Of a stretch of DNA of 64,000 bases, positions 8,979 through 17,166 are shown one piece after another. The stretch is from Alistipes sp. Zagget8 (GTDB taxonomy: Bacteria > Bacteroidota > Bacteroidia > Bacteroidales > Rikenellaceae), in the NCBI GenBank assembly GCA_001941065.1, contig MSHJ01000016.1:62001-126000 (forward strand), given 5' to 3'. Both the position numbers and the translations under genes were made by a program. How positions within the stretch are numbered: the stretch's first letter is position 1; every line of letters begins with the position of its first letter. The notes below the pieces were generated by a model, which saw nothing but the letters and a program-made list of their open reading frames with translations, was not told the DNA's origin and made no database searches.

Positions 8979-10177
8979 TTTAATATCCCGCAGAAATCGA
9001 GAACGATCTTATCATTATCTTTTGGCAATGATTTAAATGGGGTATGAGCAACCAAATAAACTACGATATCCGCACGACGGAACGCCTCCCTATAATCCGT
9101 TAATTTGTAGATATTGTGTTCTTCAACATTCGGTTCAACAACCAAAATATCGGCATTGTTGCATGACTGCATCACCTTTGCAACAATCTGTTTCGCAGGA
9201 GATTCCCTCAAATCATCAATATCGGGTTTGAATGCAAGCCCCATCATTGCCACCGTAGGTTTACGACCATGCTGCAATTCAAATTTCAACATAGCATTTC
9301 CGACTTTCTCAGCGCACCAAAACGCCTTATAATTATTGGTTTGACGAGCCTGTGCAATCATGCGTGATTCCATCGGAAAATCAGCCGTCAGAAAATAAGG
9401 GTCTATTGCAATACAGTGACCGCCTACTCCACATCCCGGCCACAAAATATTGACGCGCGGATGCTTATTCGCAAGATTAATAAGCTCCCACACATTAATA
9501 CCGGCCTTGTCACAGATAAACGATAATTCATTTGCAAATGCAATTTGCACATCACGTGACGAGTTTTCGGTAAGTTTACACATTTCAGCCGTACGGCAAT
9601 TGGTCTTATGAAGTGTCCCTTGAACAAATTGTGCATAAAAAGCTACCGCTTTTTCTGTCGACTCGGGATTAATGCCACCGATCACACGGTCATTATGAAT
9701 CAATTCATAAATCACATTTCCGGGTAAAACGCGCTCCGGACAGTATGCGATATAGATTTTACCCTCCAATTCGGGACGTTCCGAAAAAATGATTTTTGCC
9801 ATTTCCTCAGTTGTGCCAACGGGTGAAGTCGATTCGATTACAAAAAGATCACCTGTTTTCAGGTATGGAATGACAGCATGGGTCGCCGTTTCCACATACG
9901 AAACATCCGGCTCATGATCTCCCTTAAAGGGAGTCGGCACGACCATAAAATAAGCATCACACTCGGTCGGTTTAGTGTCAGCGCGGAACATACCATTCTT
10001 AACAACTTCTTCGAGCAAATCCTGCATACCTGGCTCAATAATATGCAGAAGCCCTGCATTCGTTTTTTCAACGACCTTGGTATTAATATCCACCCCGTGG
10101 ATTTGGATGCCATGCTTGGCTGCAATAATGGCTGTAGGGAGTCCAATGTACCCCAAGCCCATAAAACATGCTTTCAT
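8975..10177 (-). CDS. wecC: UDP-N-acetyl-D-mannosamine dehydrogenase
   Basis: This 400-aa enzyme oxidises UDP-ManNAc twice with NAD+ to UDP-ManNAcA. It has the N-terminal Rossmann motif GLGYIGLPTAIIAAKHG (residues 7-23), the central domain with EMCKLTENSSRDVQIAFANE (the catalytic Lys and Asn of the family) and the catalytic cysteine in WPGCGVGGHCIAIDPYFL. The C-terminal UDP-binding domain contains MGLAFKPDIDDLRESPA. Its TGA overlaps the ATG of the acetyltransferase. Together with wecB it defines the ManNAcA branch of this capsule. UDP-glucose dehydrogenase is less likely because of the WecC-like residues and the wecB partner. Confidence 0.95.
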   Translation of the reverse strand: MKACFMGLGYIGLPTAIIAAKHGIQIHGVDINTKVVEKTNAGLLHIIEPGMQDLLEEVVKNGMFRADTKPTECDAYFMVVPTPFKGDHEPDVSYVETATHAVIPYLKTGDLFVIESTSPVGTTEEMAKIIFSERPELEGKIYIAYCPERVLPGNVIYELIHNDRVIGGINPESTEKAVAFYAQFVQGTLHKTNCRTAEMCKLTENSSRDVQIAFANELSFICDKAGINVWELINLANKHPRVNILWPGCGVGGHCIAIDPYFLTADFPMESRMIAQARQTNNYKAFWCAEKVGNAMLKFELQHGRKPTVAMMGLAFKPDIDDLRESPAKQIVAKVMQSCNNADILVVEPNVEEHNIYKLTDYREAFRRADIVVYLVAHTPFKSLPKDNDKIVLDFCGILK

Positions 10178-10210
10178 TAGTTTATAAAATATATATTTCC
10201 CTTGCTTGAA

Positions 10211-11272
10211 TTAGAACCTCTTACCAAAAACTATATTACAGAACGTATTGACCAGAATTTTGAAATCGAACCACCAGGAACGATGTTCCAGATAATACAG
10301 GTCATACTCCATGCGCCGCAACATCTTTTCCATCGTATCCGTATACCCGTTGTGAAGGGTTGCATAGGAGGTCACGCCGGGCCGAATCTGATACAGATAG
10401 GCAAATCGCATGTCGTGCTCAAGGATTTGGTCGATGTAAAATTTACGTTCCGGACGCGGTCCGATGAATGCCATATCGCCGCAGAACACATTCCACAGTT
10501 GCGGCAGTTCGTCCAGATGATGAGCACGCAGGAACCGGCCGACTTTCGTTAGCCGAGGATCGTCATCGCCGCCGCTGTGACTTAGCTGAGGCCCGAATTT
10601 CTCGGCATCGAGCCGCATCGAACGGAATTTATAGATATTGAACGGCCTCCCGAAACGGCCGATCCGCTCCTGTTTGAAAATCGCCGGTCCGCCGTCCTCG
10701 CGTCTGACAGCAATATAACAAATCAAAAAGAGCGGAGAGAACAGGACAAGCGCCATAAAGGCCAAAAAGCAGTCTCCGATTCGTTTCACCTGACGCGAGA
10801 ACGAAGACATTCCGTCCGGAATAAACCGATCCTTGGGAACATATTTACTGATCGGCGTCTCGACACTGAGGTCATCGTTACACCGGGAATGCTGGCCTTT
10901 CAGCTTGTTCGTCCATTTCATATAGGCACTCATATCCACGGCATCCTGCATACGAAACTGTAGATACGAGTCGGTGATTTGCTGTAACACGGCAGCCTGC
11001 TGCAATAACTGCGTAATGGTCTTTTCATCGACTAGCGTACAAGGTAATTGCAGTTCTTTCGAAAACCCGCGTAAATTACCCCAGCCATTGTTCTTTACAA
11101 ATAGGCGCAATCCATAAGCCGACAGGCCGTATGCCACCCAGGCATCTACCAGCTTGTTGAAATAGAGATGTAAAAAAGAGCCGTCATTCTTGTATTCGTT
11201 CCAGGTAATGACATCCGTATTCATAGATTTCCAGAAATTGTTGAGGTATTGCAAACTGGAATAATCGACCAT
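10211..11272 (-). CDS. Initiating sugar transferase (undecaprenyl-phosphate phosphoglycosyl transferase)
   Basis: This 353-aa protein starts capsule repeat-unit synthesis by moving a sugar phosphate to undecaprenyl phosphate. The C-terminal half is the bacterial sugar transferase domain: KRIGDCFLAFMALVLFSPLF (reentrant membrane segment near residue 158), FKQERIGRFGRPFNIYKFRS, the LDELPQLWNVFCGDMAFIGP core and RPGVTSY. The N-terminal 150 residues are soluble-looking and lack the four to five membrane segments of WbaP-like enzymes, so this is a compact PglC-type core with an unrecognised N-terminal extension. It precedes wecC by 33 bp and follows the unknown third gene of the locus. Confidence 0.9.
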   Translation of the reverse strand: MVDYSSLQYLNNFWKSMNTDVITWNEYKNDGSFLHLYFNKLVDAWVAYGLSAYGLRLFVKNNGWGNLRGFSKELQLPCTLVDEKTITQLLQQAAVLQQITDSYLQFRMQDAVDMSAYMKWTNKLKGQHSRCNDDLSVETPISKYVPKDRFIPDGMSSFSRQVKRIGDCFLAFMALVLFSPLFLICYIAVRREDGGPAIFKQERIGRFGRPFNIYKFRSMRLDAEKFGPQLSHSGGDDDPRLTKVGRFLRAHHLDELPQLWNVFCGDMAFIGPRPERKFYIDQILEHDMRFAYLYQIRPGVTSYATLHNGYTDTMEKMLRRMEYDLYYLEHRSWWFDFKILVNTFCNIVFGKRF

Positions 11273-11346
11273 TCAGCGAACACAGCGGAAGATCAGCCTT
11301 CGGGGTATTCCGAACGCTTTCCATCCGTTTTGCCCGCGTTTTCCGA

Positions 11347-12207
11347 TCAGGCCGTTTGCTGCATCATTTCGCGTTCGGCCTTCCCGACAAGGTCCGCGCA
11401 GCCCTGCACGACAGCATAACTCATGGCGAAATACCAGGCATCGGAGCGAACTTCGGCCGCGGCGGCAAAGTCCTCCAGCCGCCGCGCAATCCGGCACGGC
11501 AGGTCCGGTTCGTAAGGCACAACCCCGGGAATCCGCAGCAGGTCGTACCAAGCCCCCAACAGCGGCAAATCTTCGGCGGTCGTCCGCTCCGGGAGGATCA
11601 GGTCACTGCGATAATGGTCGTATGCCCGAAGCATATCGGAATCGAGACTCGCATCCCGGAACACACAACTGTTATCCCTCAGTAACTGCAACCGCTGCAA
11701 GGCCGTCTCAACGGGCAGCCCCGGCCAGCAGCCCGACTCATCCAGGCCGGAAATCCATTGCCGGCAGCGCTCCTGAAACCAGGGATAAAAATCGAATTCG
11801 GTGTTGTTCTCCGCAATATTGCCGATCTCATACACGATACACTGCATGGCAGCGATCTCCTCCGCCGGGGATAGATGTTCCAACCGACCGTCGAGCAACT
11901 CGTAGTAAAGGGCGCTGCACTCCCGGTCTTTAGGACCGTAGACCGCCATCGCAACCTCCTTGGTCAGCCGATACATCCGCAGCAACCCGGCGACCGACGA
12001 CCGGTCCAGCCCCCGATAGAGCGAATCGATCCTGCGGACTATTTTCCGCCGGTCCTCACAGCCGTCGACAGGCAATGTCCAAATCAGATCGTTGATTGCG
12101 ATATACATCCGCGAAAGCGCATCGATCCGCACGTCGTTTAGCGCAGCAGCAGGGGAATGGTCCGGCAACGAGAATACCAGGCGCAAAGCAGCTTTATCCA
12201 TGAGCAT
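11347..12207 (-). CDS. Unrecognised 286-aa protein in the UpxZ position of the capsule operon
   Basis: I do not recognise this protein. It is soluble, acidic and leucine-rich, with many predicted helices and no signal peptide or membrane segment; residues 36-80 and 150-200 contain helix-like heptad spacing. It lies between upxY and the initiating transferase, the slot that UpxZ (about 160 aa, an inhibitor of non-cognate UpxY proteins) fills in Bacteroides fragilis capsule loci. It is much longer than UpxZ and no clear similarity is visible, so a regulatory role is only a guess from position. It is GC-rich, unlike the distal capsule genes. The second ATG, at residue 3, could be the true start. 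Confidence 0.75.
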   Translation of the reverse strand: MLMDKAALRLVFSLPDHSPAAALNDVRIDALSRMYIAINDLIWTLPVDGCEDRRKIVRRIDSLYRGLDRSSVAGLLRMYRLTKEVAMAVYGPKDRECSALYYELLDGRLEHLSPAEEIAAMQCIVYEIGNIAENNTEFDFYPWFQERCRQWISGLDESGCWPGLPVETALQRLQLLRDNSCVFRDASLDSDMLRAYDHYRSDLILPERTTAEDLPLLGAWYDLLRIPGVVPYEPDLPCRIARRLEDFAAAAEVRSDAWYFAMSYAVVQGCADLVGKAEREMMQQTA

Positions 12208-12242
12208 ACAGAAGAATTATCAGACGCAAGAAAACGCCACAC

Positions 12243-12797
12243 TCAGATCTTTTCCACCAGATGTGCGGGCACAGTAGCCGTAGCCACGGCCACCACCCCT
12301 TCGATGCAGACGACGATTTGCCGGTCGCGCACCCCCTTCACCTTCTGATAGATTCCTTCCACCCCTTTGAAGACGCCGTCCGTAATGCGGACGCGGTCGC
12401 CATGGACCAGATCGACGTCCGAACAGGGCAGATAGAGGATACGTTCCTGGGGAGTCCCGGCAATGGCGATGAAATTCCGCATTTGCTCATCGGGGACCAC
12501 AACTTTTGCATCGAATCCGCTCTCTGCCGCACGCATCAGATAGCAGAGACACGGCAGACGGGTTTGTTTGAGTTCGTTGAGTTCGGCAGCGGTGGCGCGG
12601 ATGAACACGTAGTTGAATGCCAATGGTTGTATGTTCCATCGAAAGCGCCCCGAGGGCATACGGCACTTGACTTTTATCATCGGGATAAAATGTTCGATGT
12701 GCAGCTTTTCCAGGATCGACTTGCAAACCAGAACGGACCGACGCATAGTCCGCAGAGCATACCATTTTGTTGCGTCCGAGTCGCATTTCTCGGCCAT
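12243..12797 (-). CDS. UpxY-family NusG-like transcription antiterminator of the capsule locus
   Basis: This 184-aa protein is a NusG paralogue. The NGN domain spans about residues 9-110 (KWYALRTMRRSVLVCKSILE; PMIKVKCRMPSGRFRWNIQP) and the C-terminal KOW motif lies near residues 130-160 (VHGDRVRITDGVFKGVEGIY). UpxY proteins are the first gene of Bacteroides capsule operons and let RNA polymerase read through early termination in their own 5' leader. Here too it is first, about 125 nt downstream of a promoter inside an invertible segment. The 36-bp gap to the next gene supports one operon. Confidence 0.93.
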   Translation of the reverse strand: MAEKCDSDATKWYALRTMRRSVLVCKSILEKLHIEHFIPMIKVKCRMPSGRFRWNIQPLAFNYVFIRATAAELNELKQTRLPCLCYLMRAAESGFDAKVVVPDEQMRNFIAIAGTPQERILYLPCSDVDLVHGDRVRITDGVFKGVEGIYQKVKGVRDRQIVVCIEGVVAVATATVPAHLVEKI

Positions 12798-12844
12798 TTC
12801 CTTGGGACAGGGATGTTTCTAAGGACACCGAAACAACCGTAACA

Positions 12845-12864
12845 ACAGCTATTTCAGGGAGTTA
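12845..12864 (+). repeat. Direct repeat next to invertible promoter, copy 1
   Basis: The 20-bp sequence ACAGCTATTTCAGGGAGTTA recurs with two changes at 13152-13170. This copy is between the left inverted repeat and upxY, in the upxY leader; the other is inside the invertible segment. Function unknown; a recombinase accessory site or a remnant of an earlier rearrangement is possible. Confidence 0.55.
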
Positions 12865-12894
12865 TAAAGAATCCATATATGCAGTTCCTTCGCA

Positions 12895-12915
12895 CTGTTT
12901 CTTTGTAAGAAACCA
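12895..12915 (+). repeat. Left inverted repeat of invertible promoter segment
   Basis: The 21-bp arm CTGTTTCTTTGTAAGAAACC plus one A pairs with the reverse complement at 13181-13201 with a single mismatch. The arms enclose 265 bp that contain the upxY promoter. The layout matches the inverted repeats flanking phase-variable capsule promoters in Bacteroides fragilis. Confidence 0.85.
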
Positions 12916-12927
12916 CACGTGACTCTA

Positions 12928-12959
12928 CAAAAGTATGGATTATTGTTTAAAGAGCCAAA
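12928..12959 (-). promoter_or_regulatory. Promoter of the capsule operon
   Basis: On the minus strand a TTTG -33 element (12959-12956) is followed after exactly 20 bp by TACTTTTG (12935-12928), a perfect TAnnTTTG -7 element. Transcription would start near 12,921 and give a leader of about 124 nt before upxY that includes the left inverted repeat. Confidence 0.85.
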
Positions 12960-13151
12960 CAAAACAGGGTAATTTTTATATCGAAAAATCCCCCCCCTCC
13001 GAAAAACGGCTTGTAAATTAATCATTTACGTCCAATGAAACATCGGAGGATTCTGCAAAATACTCCGCAAATCAGTATTTACTGTCAATCGTACAATTCT
13101 CAATAAAGAGGACTTGTTTACAGTACATATCGTATATAGTCGATACATACG

Positions 13152-13170
13152 ACAGCTATTCAGGGATTTA
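13152..13170 (+). repeat. Direct repeat next to invertible promoter, copy 2
   Basis: ACAGCTATTCAGGGATTTA repeats the motif at 12845-12864 in the same orientation with one deletion and one substitution. It lies 10 bp inside the right inverted repeat, so its orientation relative to copy 1 would change on inversion. Confidence 0.55.
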
Positions 13171-13180
13171 GTGTTGTCTA

Positions 13181-13201
13181 TGGTTTCTTACAAAGAGACA
13201 G
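13181..13201 (-). repeat. Right inverted repeat of invertible promoter segment
   Basis: TGGTTTCTTACAAAGAGACA plus G is the reverse complement of the left arm at 12895-12915 with one mismatch (A/G). The 197 bp from here to the tRNA-Pro gene contain no gene that I can support. Confidence 0.85.
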
Positions 13202-13398
13202 CACTCCGCTATTTTTCGAAGCCACCTCCCCGATCCCCATTCAATCCGACGACGATCCCGATTCGAATCTGACACCGGAAAGAAAATTCCGGTCTATAAT
13301 AAGATATTGTGTTCCATTTTTGTCCCACCGAATAAAATCAACCGCCGATGAACGAAAAAAGGCTCGGCAATCATCAGATTACCAAGCCTTTCCATCAG

Positions 13399-13473
13399 TC
13401 GGGGTGACTGGATTCGAACCAGCGACCACACGCCCCCCAGACGTGTACTCTAACCGGACTGAGCTACGCCCCG
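13399..13473 (-). tRNA. tRNA-Pro (GGG anticodon)
   Basis: The minus strand folds into a full cloverleaf: acceptor CGGGGCG/CACCCCG with one C-A mismatch, D-arm GCTC/GAGT, anticodon stem CACGT/GCGTG with loop CTGGGGG (anticodon GGG), T-arm GCTGG/CCAGT with loop TTCGAAT, and discriminator A. CCA is not encoded. It reads towards the invertible promoter segment. Confidence 0.95.
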
Positions 13474-13565
13474 ATTCCGTCTGCAAAAGGCCAAAACCCT
13501 TCGCTTTGGGACTGCAAATATAGTCTTTTTTTCAAAAACAAACATATTTCTGCAAGATTTTTTTC

Positions 13566-13573
13566 TACTTTTG
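13566..13573 (+). promoter_or_regulatory. Probable -7 element of the ABC importer operon
   Basis: TACTTTTG matches the TAnnTTTG consensus only 5 bp before the ATG at 13579, so the transcript would be almost leaderless. No good -33 TTTG is present 19-21 bp upstream, so the call is tentative. Confidence 0.4.
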
Positions 13574-13578
13574 CGGAA

Positions 13579-14718
13579 ATGAAACCATTCCTGCGTCTCA
13601 TACCGATCCTCGCCGCGGCTCTCGCGGTCGGATGCTCAGGCCCTGCCAAGCATGTCCTAAGCGACTTTACGACTGAGGTTTACACCCCGGCCCACGCCTC
13701 GGGATTCGACATTCGCGGCACGGAAGACGGCGCCTCGACGCTCATCACGATCCGCAAACCGTGGCAGGGAGCCGCCACCGCCGAACAGTATTTGCTGCTC
13801 CTGCGCGACGGCGACAAGGCCCCGGCCAATTTCGAAGGGCAGGCCGTCAAAACCCCGGTGCACCGTGTGGTCTGCATGTCGTCGAGCCACGTGGCGATGT
13901 TCGACGCCATCGGGCAGGTCCGACGCATCGCGGGCGTCTCGGGCATCGACTACATCTCGAATACCTATGTCCAGGAGCACCGCCTTTGCGGCGAGGTCCG
14001 CGACGTGGGCTACGACACGAACCTCAACTTCGAACTGCTCGCCGCCATGCGTCCCGACATCATGCTGCTGTACGGCGTGACGGGCGAGAATACCGTCATC
14101 ACGGGCAAACTCCGCGAACTGGGCATTCCCTATATATATATCGGTGACTATGTCGAGGAATCGCCGCTGGGCAAGGCCGAATGGCTGGTCATCGCCGCGG
14201 AGCTGTGCGACCTGCGCGAAGCCGGCGCCGACACGCTGCGGCGAATCGCCCGGGACTACGAAGCCCTCCGTGCACAGCCCGCGCCGACCGGCAAACGGCC
14301 GAAGGTGATGCTGAACACCCCCTACCGCGACACATGGTTCATGCCCTCGTCGCACAGCTATATGATCCGCCTTATCGAGGACGCCGGCGGCGAGTACGTC
14401 TACACGAAGAACGATTCGAACGCCTCCGTAGCGGTCGATCTGGAGGAGGCCTACCTGCTGGCCAACGCCGCGGACGTCTGGATCAACGTCGGTCCCTGCA
14501 ACACCCTCGCCGAACTGACGGCTCAAAACCCCAAGTTCGCCGAAATCCCCGTCGTGCGGAATCGCCGAGTCTACAACAACAACGCGCGTCAAACCCCGAC
14601 CGGAGGCTCCGATTTCTGGGAATCGGCCGTCGTGCGCCCCGACGTCGTGCTGCGCGACCTGCGGACGGTCCTCTCCGGCGGCAGCGAGCCGACCTATTAT
14701 TACAAACGCCTCGAATAA
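13579..14718 (+). CDS. ABC importer substrate-binding lipoprotein (BtuF/FecB-like)
   Basis: This 379-aa protein has a lipoprotein signal (hydrophobic stretch, cysteine at residue 19 in VGCSGP) and the class III periplasmic-binding-protein fold used for iron-siderophores, haem or cobalamin. The segment VVCMSSSHVAMFDAIGQVRR followed by AGVSGIDYISN is typical for the first lobe, and a long helix-linked second lobe starts near residue 190. The permease ATG is 4 bp after its stop and the ATPase follows, so the three form one importer operon. No riboswitch is visible upstream, hence cobalamin cannot be told from iron or haem. Codon use is GC-rich as in core genes. Confidence 0.88.
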   Translation: MKPFLRLIPILAAALAVGCSGPAKHVLSDFTTEVYTPAHASGFDIRGTEDGASTLITIRKPWQGAATAEQYLLLLRDGDKAPANFEGQAVKTPVHRVVCMSSSHVAMFDAIGQVRRIAGVSGIDYISNTYVQEHRLCGEVRDVGYDTNLNFELLAAMRPDIMLLYGVTGENTVITGKLRELGIPYIYIGDYVEESPLGKAEWLVIAAELCDLREAGADTLRRIARDYEALRAQPAPTGKRPKVMLNTPYRDTWFMPSSHSYMIRLIEDAGGEYVYTKNDSNASVAVDLEEAYLLANAADVWINVGPCNTLAELTAQNPKFAEIPVVRNRRVYNNNARQTPTGGSDFWESAVVRPDVVLRDLRTVLSGGSEPTYYYKRLE

Positions 14719-14721
14719 CCG

Positions 14722-15723
14722 ATGACGCGCACCGCCCTTCTCTTCACGCTGCTCACGCTGCTCACCGCCGCGCTCTTCGTCGCCGACCTCGCCGTCGGTT
14801 CGGTCGCGGTGCCCCTGGGCGATGTCTGGGCGGCCCTCACAGGAGGCGCCTGCGACCCCGCGGTGAGCGACATCATCCTGAAAATCCGCCTGCTGAAGGC
14901 CGTCACGGCACTCTTCGCCGGCGCGGCGCTCGCCGCCAGCGGCCTCCAGATGCAGACCCTCTTCCGCAACCCGCTGGCAGGTCCCTATGTGCTGGGCGTC
15001 AGCTCGGGCGCAGGACTCGGCGTGGCGCTGTTCCTGCTGGGGGCTCCCCTGCTGGGCGTCGCCGGACACTCGTTCGTCCAGTCGCTGAGCATCGCCGGAG
15101 CGGCGTGGCTGGGCGCGGCCCTCGTGCTGGGCATCGTCATGGCCGTCAGCCGCCGCATCAAGGACATCATGGTCATCCTGATTCTCGGCATGATGCTCGG
15201 TTCGGGCATCGGCTCGGTGGTCGAAATCCTGCAATACCTCTCGAGCGAAGCGGCCCTCAAGTCGTTCGTCATCTGGACCATGGGGTCGCTTGGAGACGTC
15301 ACGGGCAGCCAGCTGGCGCTGCTGCTTCCGGTCGTCACGGCGGGACTGGTCCTGGCCGTGGCAGTCATCAAACCGCTCAACCTGCTCCTGCTGGGCGAGA
15401 ACTACGCCCGCACGATGGGACTCAACATCCAGCGCACGCGCACGCTGATCTTTCTCTCCACGGTCCTGCTCGCCGGCACCGTCACGGCCTTCTGCGGACC
15501 GGTGGGATTCATCGGACTGGCCGTGCCTCACCTCGCCCGCATGCTCTTCGCCTCGGCCGACCACCGCATCCTGATGCCGGGGTCGATGCTTGCCGGCGCC
15601 TCCCTGCTGCTCGTCTGCGACCTCGTCGCCAAACTCCTCGCCCTGCCTATCAACACCATTACGGCCCTGATGGGCATCCCGGTCGTCGTCTACGTCGTCG
15701 TCCGCAACCGCAATATCTTCTGA
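14722..15723 (+). CDS. FecCD/BtuC-family ABC importer permease
   Basis: This 333-aa inner membrane protein has about ten membrane segments and the FecCD family motifs: LAASGLQMQTLFRNPLAGPY near residue 75, LGVSSGAGLGVALFLLGAPL after it, and the C-terminal FCGPVGFIGLAVPHLARMLF, the coupling region that contacts the ATPase. It would form a homodimer and pass the ligand delivered by the upstream lipoprotein. Its stop is 2 bp before the ATPase start. Length and segment number are normal. Confidence 0.94.
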   Translation: MTRTALLFTLLTLLTAALFVADLAVGSVAVPLGDVWAALTGGACDPAVSDIILKIRLLKAVTALFAGAALAASGLQMQTLFRNPLAGPYVLGVSSGAGLGVALFLLGAPLLGVAGHSFVQSLSIAGAAWLGAALVLGIVMAVSRRIKDIMVILILGMMLGSGIGSVVEILQYLSSEAALKSFVIWTMGSLGDVTGSQLALLLPVVTAGLVLAVAVIKPLNLLLLGENYARTMGLNIQRTRTLIFLSTVLLAGTVTAFCGPVGFIGLAVPHLARMLFASADHRILMPGSMLAGASLLLVCDLVAKLLALPINTITALMGIPVVVYVVVRNRNIF

Positions 15724-15725
15724 CC

Positions 15726-16484
15726 ATGAGCATTCGCCTCGACCATATCACCCTCGCCTACGGCAGCCGCACGCTGCTGGAAGAGGTCTCTGCCTCGTTC
15801 GGACAGGGACAGCTGACCGCCCTGATCGGCCGCAACGGCACGGGCAAAAGCACCCTGCTGCGTGCCCTGGCCGGATTGGGCACGATCGCCGCCGGCAGCA
15901 TCGAACTGTGCGGCCGTCCGCTGGCAGCGCTCACGCCCCAGGAACGGGCCACCACCGTGGGCTTCGTCACCACCGACCGGGTGCGCATCGCCAACCTCGC
16001 CTGCGAGGACGTCGTGGCGCTGGGCCGCGCCCCCTACACCAACTGGATCGGGCACATGCAGGAGGCCGACCGCGCCGTCGTGGAACGCTCGCTCCGCCTG
16101 GTGGGGATGTCGGATTTCGCCCGCAAGACGATGGACCGCATGTCCGACGGCGAGTGCCAGCGGGTGATGATCGCGCGCGTGCTGGCGCAGGACACCCCGG
16201 TCATCCTGCTCGACGAACCGACCGCCTTCCTCGACCTCCCGAACCGCTATACGCTGGCGACATTGCTCCGGCGGCTGGCCCGCGAGGAGCGGAAATGCAT
16301 CCTCTTCTCGACCCACGACCTCGACATCGCACTTTCGCTCTGCGACTCGGTGGCGCTGATCGACACCCCGTCCCTGCACCACCTCCCGGCCGACGCCATG
16401 GCCGGCAGCGGCCTGATCGAGCGGCTTTTCGCGGGCGAGAACGCCAGCTTCGACCCCGAAACGCGGACGATCCGCCTGCGCTGA
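15726..16484 (+). CDS. FecE/BtuD-family ABC importer ATPase
   Basis: This 252-aa protein is the ATPase of the importer. Translation should begin at ATG 15726 (MSIRLDHITLAYGSRTLLEE). The Walker A motif GRNGTGKSTLL is near residues 35-45, the signature motif appears as MSDGECQRVMIARVLAQ (SDGE instead of SGGE), Walker B is VILLDEPTAFLD and the switch His is in FSTHDLD. The D-loop and Q-loop are in place, so it should be active. The operon ends here, 148 bp before tRNA-Glu. Confidence 0.93.
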   Translation: MSIRLDHITLAYGSRTLLEEVSASFGQGQLTALIGRNGTGKSTLLRALAGLGTIAAGSIELCGRPLAALTPQERATTVGFVTTDRVRIANLACEDVVALGRAPYTNWIGHMQEADRAVVERSLRLVGMSDFARKTMDRMSDGECQRVMIARVLAQDTPVILLDEPTAFLDLPNRYTLATLLRRLAREERKCILFSTHDLDIALSLCDSVALIDTPSLHHLPADAMAGSGLIERLFAGENASFDPETRTIRLR

Positions 16485-16558
16485 CCCCCGATTCAGGGCC
16501 TCCGCACGCGGCATCCGGCCCTTCGGGGTCAAAAAATCCGCAATTTTTCAGCATATTT

Positions 16559-16589
16559 TTTGTTCAAGTCACTTTTTTGCTTACCTTTG
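16559..16589 (+). promoter_or_regulatory. Promoter of tRNA-Glu
   Basis: TTTG at 16559-16562, a 19-bp spacer and TACCTTTG at 16582-16589 form a full Bacteroidetes promoter. Transcription would start near 16,596, 37 bp before the tRNA. Confidence 0.8.
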
Positions 16590-16632
16590 CACCGCTAAAG
16601 TAACCCCGTAAAGGGAGGTGCAATAGCGGTAA

Positions 16633-16704
16633 GGCCCATTCGTCTATCGGTTAGGACGCAAGATTTTCATTCTTGAAAGAGGAGTTCGACTCTCCTATGG
16701 GCTA
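16633..16704 (+). tRNA. tRNA-Glu (TTC anticodon)
   Basis: Acceptor GGCCCAT/ATGGGCT (closing pair G-U), anticodon stem CAAGA/TCTTG with loop TTTTCAT (anticodon TTC), T-arm AGGAG/CTCCT with loop TTCGACT. CCA is not encoded. It lies between the importer operon and rpsT and has its own promoter. Confidence 0.94.
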
Positions 16705-16845
16705 CTAAAAACGGCACCCGGGGCACGGCCGAGGGTGACGGACGGTAGATTACTTTTCAGGAGCGGGCTTCGGCCTATCCGGACGCGGCCACGGCTCGCG
16801 GACAAGCAGAACTTAAAAAAGTAAAAAAATAAAATTTAACGGATT

Positions 16846-17097
16846 ATGGCAAACCATAAGTCATCGAAAAAACGAATTCGCCAGACCGCCACGAAGCGTG
16901 CCCACAACCGGCTGTTCCACAAGACGGCCCGCAACGCCGTGAAGGCCCTGCGTGCAACCACCGAGAAGAGCGCCGCCGAGGCCCTTCTTCCGAAGGTAAC
17001 CGCCATGCTCGACAAGCTGGCCAAGCACAACATCGTGCACAAGAACAAGGCTGCGAACCTCAAGAGCGCTGCGCAGCTGCACGTGAACGCGCTTTAA
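16846..17097 (+). CDS. rpsT: 30S ribosomal protein S20
   Basis: This 83-aa basic, helical protein begins MANHKSSKKRIRQTATKRAH, the standard S20 start, and ends with NLKSAAQLHVNAL. S20 binds the 5' and 3' minor domains of 16S rRNA early in small-subunit assembly. It lies 141 bp after tRNA-Glu and may be cotranscribed with it. A strong terminator follows directly. Confidence 0.97.
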   Translation: MANHKSSKKRIRQTATKRAHNRLFHKTARNAVKALRATTEKSAAEALLPKVTAMLDKLAKHNIVHKNKAANLKSAAQLHVNAL

Positions 17098-17121
17098 TCC
17101 GCCGCACGGAACGACAAACAG

Positions 17122-17151
17122 GGCCGGGCTTCCAGAGAAGCCCGGCCTTTG
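17122..17151 (+). terminator. Rho-independent terminator of rpsT
   Basis: An 11-bp perfect stem GGCCGGGCTTC/GAAGCCCGGCC with loop CAGA is followed by a T-rich stretch, 24 bp after the rpsT stop. Confidence 0.85.
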
Positions 17152-17166
17152 TCTTTGTCCGGGAAC

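Larger units (their letters stand above)
12916..13180. other. Invertible promoter segment (ON orientation in this sequence)
   Basis: These 265 bp between the inverted repeats hold no credible gene. They carry a consensus Bacteroidetes promoter pointing to upxY, a C8 run at 12990-12997 and one copy of the 20-bp direct repeat. Inversion by a site-specific recombinase would turn the promoter towards the tRNA-Pro side and silence the capsule operon. No invertase gene is adjacent; in Bacteroides such enzymes act in trans. Confidence 0.8.

Noticed and set aside
13657..15564. Very long minus-strand open frame (635 codons) opposite the ABC importer genes
   Set aside because: It is the antisense of high-GC plus-strand coding sequence with clear BtuF and FecCD motifs; its own translation is His/Arg/Gly-rich and low-complexity.
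14181..16484. Plus-strand 767-codon frame taken as one large protein
   Set aside because: Only the last 252 codons from ATG 15726 are real (ABC ATPase); the part before is an out-of-frame reading of the binding protein and permease genes.
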